Assembly: GCA_019239585.1 (NCBI GenBank)
Contig: JAFAZU010000229.1
Location: 1 to 7,385, forward strand
Direction of reading: 5' to 3'
Origin: Acidobacteriaceae bacterium
Lineage (GTDB): Bacteria > Acidobacteriota > Terriglobia > Bryobacterales > Bryobacteraceae
DNA length: 7,385 bases
Both the position numbers and the translations under genes were made by a program. Below, one piece after another: positions 4,733-7,385 of this stretch (positions are counted from its first letter, which is position 1; the number at the start of each line of letters is the position of its first letter). The notes beneath the pieces were generated by a model that searched no databases, was not told the origin of the DNA, and saw only the letters and a program-made list of their open reading frames with translations.

Positions 4733-7385
4733 ATGTCGAACAACAAAGAGTTCTCGCCGGCGCGTTGGCCTGTTTTGCGACAGGTGAAAAACCAGGACGT
4801 TTTAGGATTAGGCCAGTCCGCCGCATCGAGCCGGACAGAGTCGCTTGCCGCCCGGACCAAAGGAGCTGACAAGGTAGTCGGCTCCGTGTGTCCCTACTGC
4901 GCCGTCGGATGCGGCCAATTAGTTTACGTCAAAGACAAAAAATTATTGACATTGAAGGCGACCCGGCATCTCCGATTTCACACGGCTGTTTGTGCCCAAA
5001 GGGAGCGGCCACATTCCAATTGGTAGCGGGCGCGCACCGGGTCAATCATGTTCTGTATCGCCGACCTTGCGGGACGGAGTGGGAACAGATTCCGCTTGAA
5101 CGGGCCATGGACATGGTAGCCGAGCGAGTCAAGAAAACGCGGGATGCTTATTGGGAAGATAAAGACGAAAAGGGAAATCCGCTGCGGCGCACGATGGCAA
5201 TAGCGCATCTGGGCGGCGCAACGCTCGACAACGAAGAAAATTACCTCATCAAAAAATTATTTACCGGCTTGGGCATTGTCCAGATTGAAAATCAGGCCCG
5301 TATTTGACACTCCTCCACGGTTCCCAGTTTGGGGACCTCGTTTGGCAGGGGAGGCGCTACCACGTTTCCCGGTGACTTGGTGAATTCGGATTTCATCGTC
5401 ATCGAGGGTTCAAACATGGCGGAGTGCCATCCGGTTGCCTTCCGCTGGGTAATGGAAGCGCGGGAACGGGGCGCGACCATTATCCATGTAGACCCGCGTT
5501 ACACGCGCACGAGCGCGGTGGCAGATATTCATGTGCCGATTCGCGCAGGCTCGGATATTGCTTTTCTTGGGGGCATCGTTCATTACATTCTGGAGAACGA
5601 GCGGTATTTCAAAGACTACATCGTTCATTACACGAACGCGCCTGCCCTTATTGATAAAGACTTCAAGGATACGGAAGACCTGGATGGTTTGTTCAGCGGT
5701 TGGGAACAAAAGAAGGGACAGTATGAGAAGCGCACCTGGATGTATGAGGGCGTCGATCCGGAACCGGCTGGAGGAGCTCGCGAATCGGAAGACGGCAAGA
5801 AAGGCCAACCGACCCAGCGCGAGCCGATACAGGCTGAAAAGACCGACCCGACGCTTCAGCATCCCCGCTGCGTTTTTCAGATTTTGAAGCGCCACTATTC
5901 GCGCTATACGCCCGAGATGGTGGAAGCCACATGCGGCATCCCGCAGTACTTATTTCTGAAGGTTGCGGAAACTCTGTGCAACAATTCCGGACGCGATAGG
6001 ACAGGAGCTTTTGTTTATGCAGTGGGTTGGACGCAGCACTCCGTCGGCGTTCAGTACATTCGGGCGGCGGCTGTCGTTCAGTTATTGCTGGGCAACATCG
6101 GTCGTCCCGGCGGCGGTATTATGGCGCTGCGCGGACACGCTTCGATCCAGGGTTCTACCGATATTCCAACCCTCTACAATCTTCTGCCCGGCTATTTGCC
6201 GATGCCCAAGGCGAAACACGATAAGGACTTGAATACCTATCTGAAGCTGAACGAATCACCTTCGGGCTGGTGGGGCGAGTTCCCCAAGTACTTTGTTTCG
6301 TTGATGAAAGCCTGGTTCGGTCCTTCCGCGACAAAGGGAAGTGATTGGTGCTATAACTACCTGCCGACCCTGACGGGCGACCACTCGCATATGAACACGG
6401 TTGTCGATATGGTGGACGGCGCCGTGAAGGGGTATTTCGTGATGGGCGAGAACCCCGTTATCGGTTCCATGAACGGGCCTTTACAGCGGAAAGGGTTGCG
6501 CGCGCTTGACTGGCTGGTGGTCCGCGATTTCCAGTTAACGGAAACCGCCGACTTCTGGCGGGAAGCGCCGGAAATCAAGCGCAAGGAAATCAAGCCCAAA
6601 GACATCGGCACGGAAGTTTTCTTCTTTCCGGCAGCAGCGCACACGGAGAAAGACGGAAGTTTCACCAATACACAGCGCCTTTTGCAGTGGCATCACAAGG
6701 CGATTGAGCCGCAAGGGGACTGCCGCAGCGAACTCGATTTTATTTTCAAGCTGGGCCGGCGTTTGAAAATGCTTTATCAGCTTGAATACAACCAACCGAG
6801 AAACTGGCCGATTCGTGATTTGACATGGGACTACCCGACGCATGGGGCGCTGAATGAGCCCAGCGCGGAGTCGGTGCTGCACGAGATCAACGGGTACACG
6901 GTTGTGGACCGAGTACCGGTCGAGGGCTTTACCTCCTTAAAAGACGACGGCTCTACGGCCTGCGGCGCTTGGATCTACTCAGGAGCTTACCGCAATGGCG
7001 TCAATCAGACTGCACGGCGCAAGCCGCATTGGGAGCAGAACTGGGTCGCGCCTGAATGGGCTTGGGCTTGGCCGCACAACCGGCGGGTTCTGTATAATCG
7101 CGCCTCGGCAGACCTCGAGGGAAAGCCTTGGTCCGAGCGCAAAAGGCTCGTCTGGTGGGACGAAAACAAGAAGGAGTGGGTTGGAGAAGATACGCCTGAC
7201 TTCATTGTGGAGCGCCCTCCTTCCTACCGGCCTTCGAAAGAGGCGCGCGGCAAAGACACCATCTCTGGTATCGATCCATTTGTGATGCAATCCGATGGCA
7301 AAGGATGGATCTATGCTGCCGCAGGTCTGCATGACGGCCCGCTTCCGACGCATTACGAACCGGAAGAGTCAGTGATTAAAAATCC
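4733..7385 (+). CDS. Selenocysteine-containing formate dehydrogenase, large (alpha) subunit, FdnG/FdoG type; one apparent frameshift; 3' end cut off
   Basis: Molybdenum/tungsten bis-MGD enzyme oxidising formate to CO2. It follows E. coli FdnG/FdoG from end to end. Numbering below assumes one missing A in the run at 4937-4942. The [4Fe-4S] ligands are Cys53, Cys56, Cys60 and Cys88 ('VCPYCAVGC', 'CLCPKG'). Selenocysteine 192 is encoded by TGA at 5305-5307 in 'NQARIUHSSTVPSLGTSFGRG', followed by His193. Arg467 in 'MALRGHASIQG' (6130-6132) matches the third active-site residue (Sec196, His197, Arg446 in FdnG). 'GWTQHSVG', 'LLLGNIGRPGGG' and 'EWAWAWPHNRRVLYNRASAD' are also typical. The frame is open to the window end (884 residues; E. 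coli FdnG has 1015), so the C-terminal domain is missing here. No twin-arginine signal is seen, which suggests a cytoplasmic location. Residues about 344-373 are a hydrophilic insertion relative to FdnG. The start at 4733 is the first ATG after an in-frame stop at 4718-4720; its ribosome site is weak. Confidence 0.93.
4937..4942 (+). other. A6 run where the formate dehydrogenase frame changes by one base
   Basis: Upstream the correct frame reads V-Y-V-K-D-K-K in phase with the ATG at 4733; downstream the family sequence I-I-D-I-E-G-D-P continues in the -1 phase. A seventh A would join them as D-K-K-I-I-D without any other change. Unshifted, the frame ends at a stop at 5024-5026. The simplest causes are a homopolymer error in the assembly or a one-base deletion. 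Programmed -1 slippage is possible but the site (C-AAA-AAA-T) is not a full canonical slippery heptamer. Confidence 0.85.
5305..5337 (+). promoter_or_regulatory. Selenocysteine UGA codon with bacterial SECIS hairpin
   Basis: The TGA at 5305-5307 is followed after 11 bases by GGTTCCC (5319-5325), loop, and GGGGACC (5331-5337). With GGU pairing ACC and CCC pairing GGG, one U (5322) is left bulged and the apical loop is AGUUUG. E. coli fdhF has the same plan: UGA, 11 nt, GGU, bulged U, short GC stem, loop, ACC. The bulged U is a known SelB contact. The encoded residue sits exactly where FdnG-type enzymes carry Sec. This implies selA, selB, selC and selD elsewhere in the genome. Confidence 0.93.

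Noticed and set aside
5305..5307. TGA read as a stop ending a short 140-residue protein
   Set aside because: Conserved FdnG-type sequence runs straight through it in the same frame, the residue aligns with known Sec, and a SECIS hairpin with correct spacing follows.
5308..7385. Plus- and minus-strand frames of 60-160 codons across the formate dehydrogenase gene
   Set aside because: They lie in other phases of a continuous conserved coding frame and carry no motifs.

Overview
This window looks like a chromosomal stretch of a free-living, respiratory Gram-negative-type bacterium. My best guess is Acidobacteriota: the secreted protein with an 'NFSGTWKLD' opening is of a kind common in that phylum, and the FDH and glucoamylase types also fit. 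This is a judgement from memory of protein styles, not a measured assignment. No rRNA, tRNA, insertion sequence, CRISPR array or phage gene was seen.

Left half, minus strand (1-3658): two genes read leftwards as a probable operon. First comes a full-length FAD/thiamine-diphosphate pyruvate oxidase-like enzyme (3658-1901, 585 aa). After 44 bp comes a cytoplasmic GH15 glucoamylase (1856-1), cut by the left edge just after its second catalytic glutamate. The glucoamylase frame is open without a stop across the whole left 1.86 kb.

Centre (3659-3941): a 283-bp divergent intergenic region. It holds two identical 14-bp Crp/Fnr-type palindromes (GTGA-N6-TCAC) exactly 50 bp apart, and a 7-bp inverted repeat.

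Right half, plus strand (3942-7385): three closely spaced genes. They are a 75-aa DUF1858/ScdA_N-like protein without cysteines, a 164-aa secreted lipocalin-like protein, and the large subunit of a selenocysteine-dependent formate dehydrogenase of the FdnG/FdoG type, which runs off the right edge. The formate dehydrogenase is broken twice in a naive reading. An in-frame UGA at 5305-5307 is a selenocysteine codon with a well-formed bacterial SECIS hairpin directly after it. A one-base frame change in a run of six A's at 4937-4942 is probably a sequence error or a mutation. Once both are allowed for, the reading frame is open to the window end (884 residues so far).

Taken together (inference): the left operon could release glucose from an alpha-glucan and oxidise pyruvate to acetate and CO2 with electrons going to quinone. 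The right operon would oxidise formate, also feeding electrons to respiration. The shared region with paired Crp/Fnr-type sites would allow joint control by carbon or oxygen status. The most interesting items are the selenocysteine/SECIS recoding site, the A6 frame change upstream of it, and the paired palindromes.
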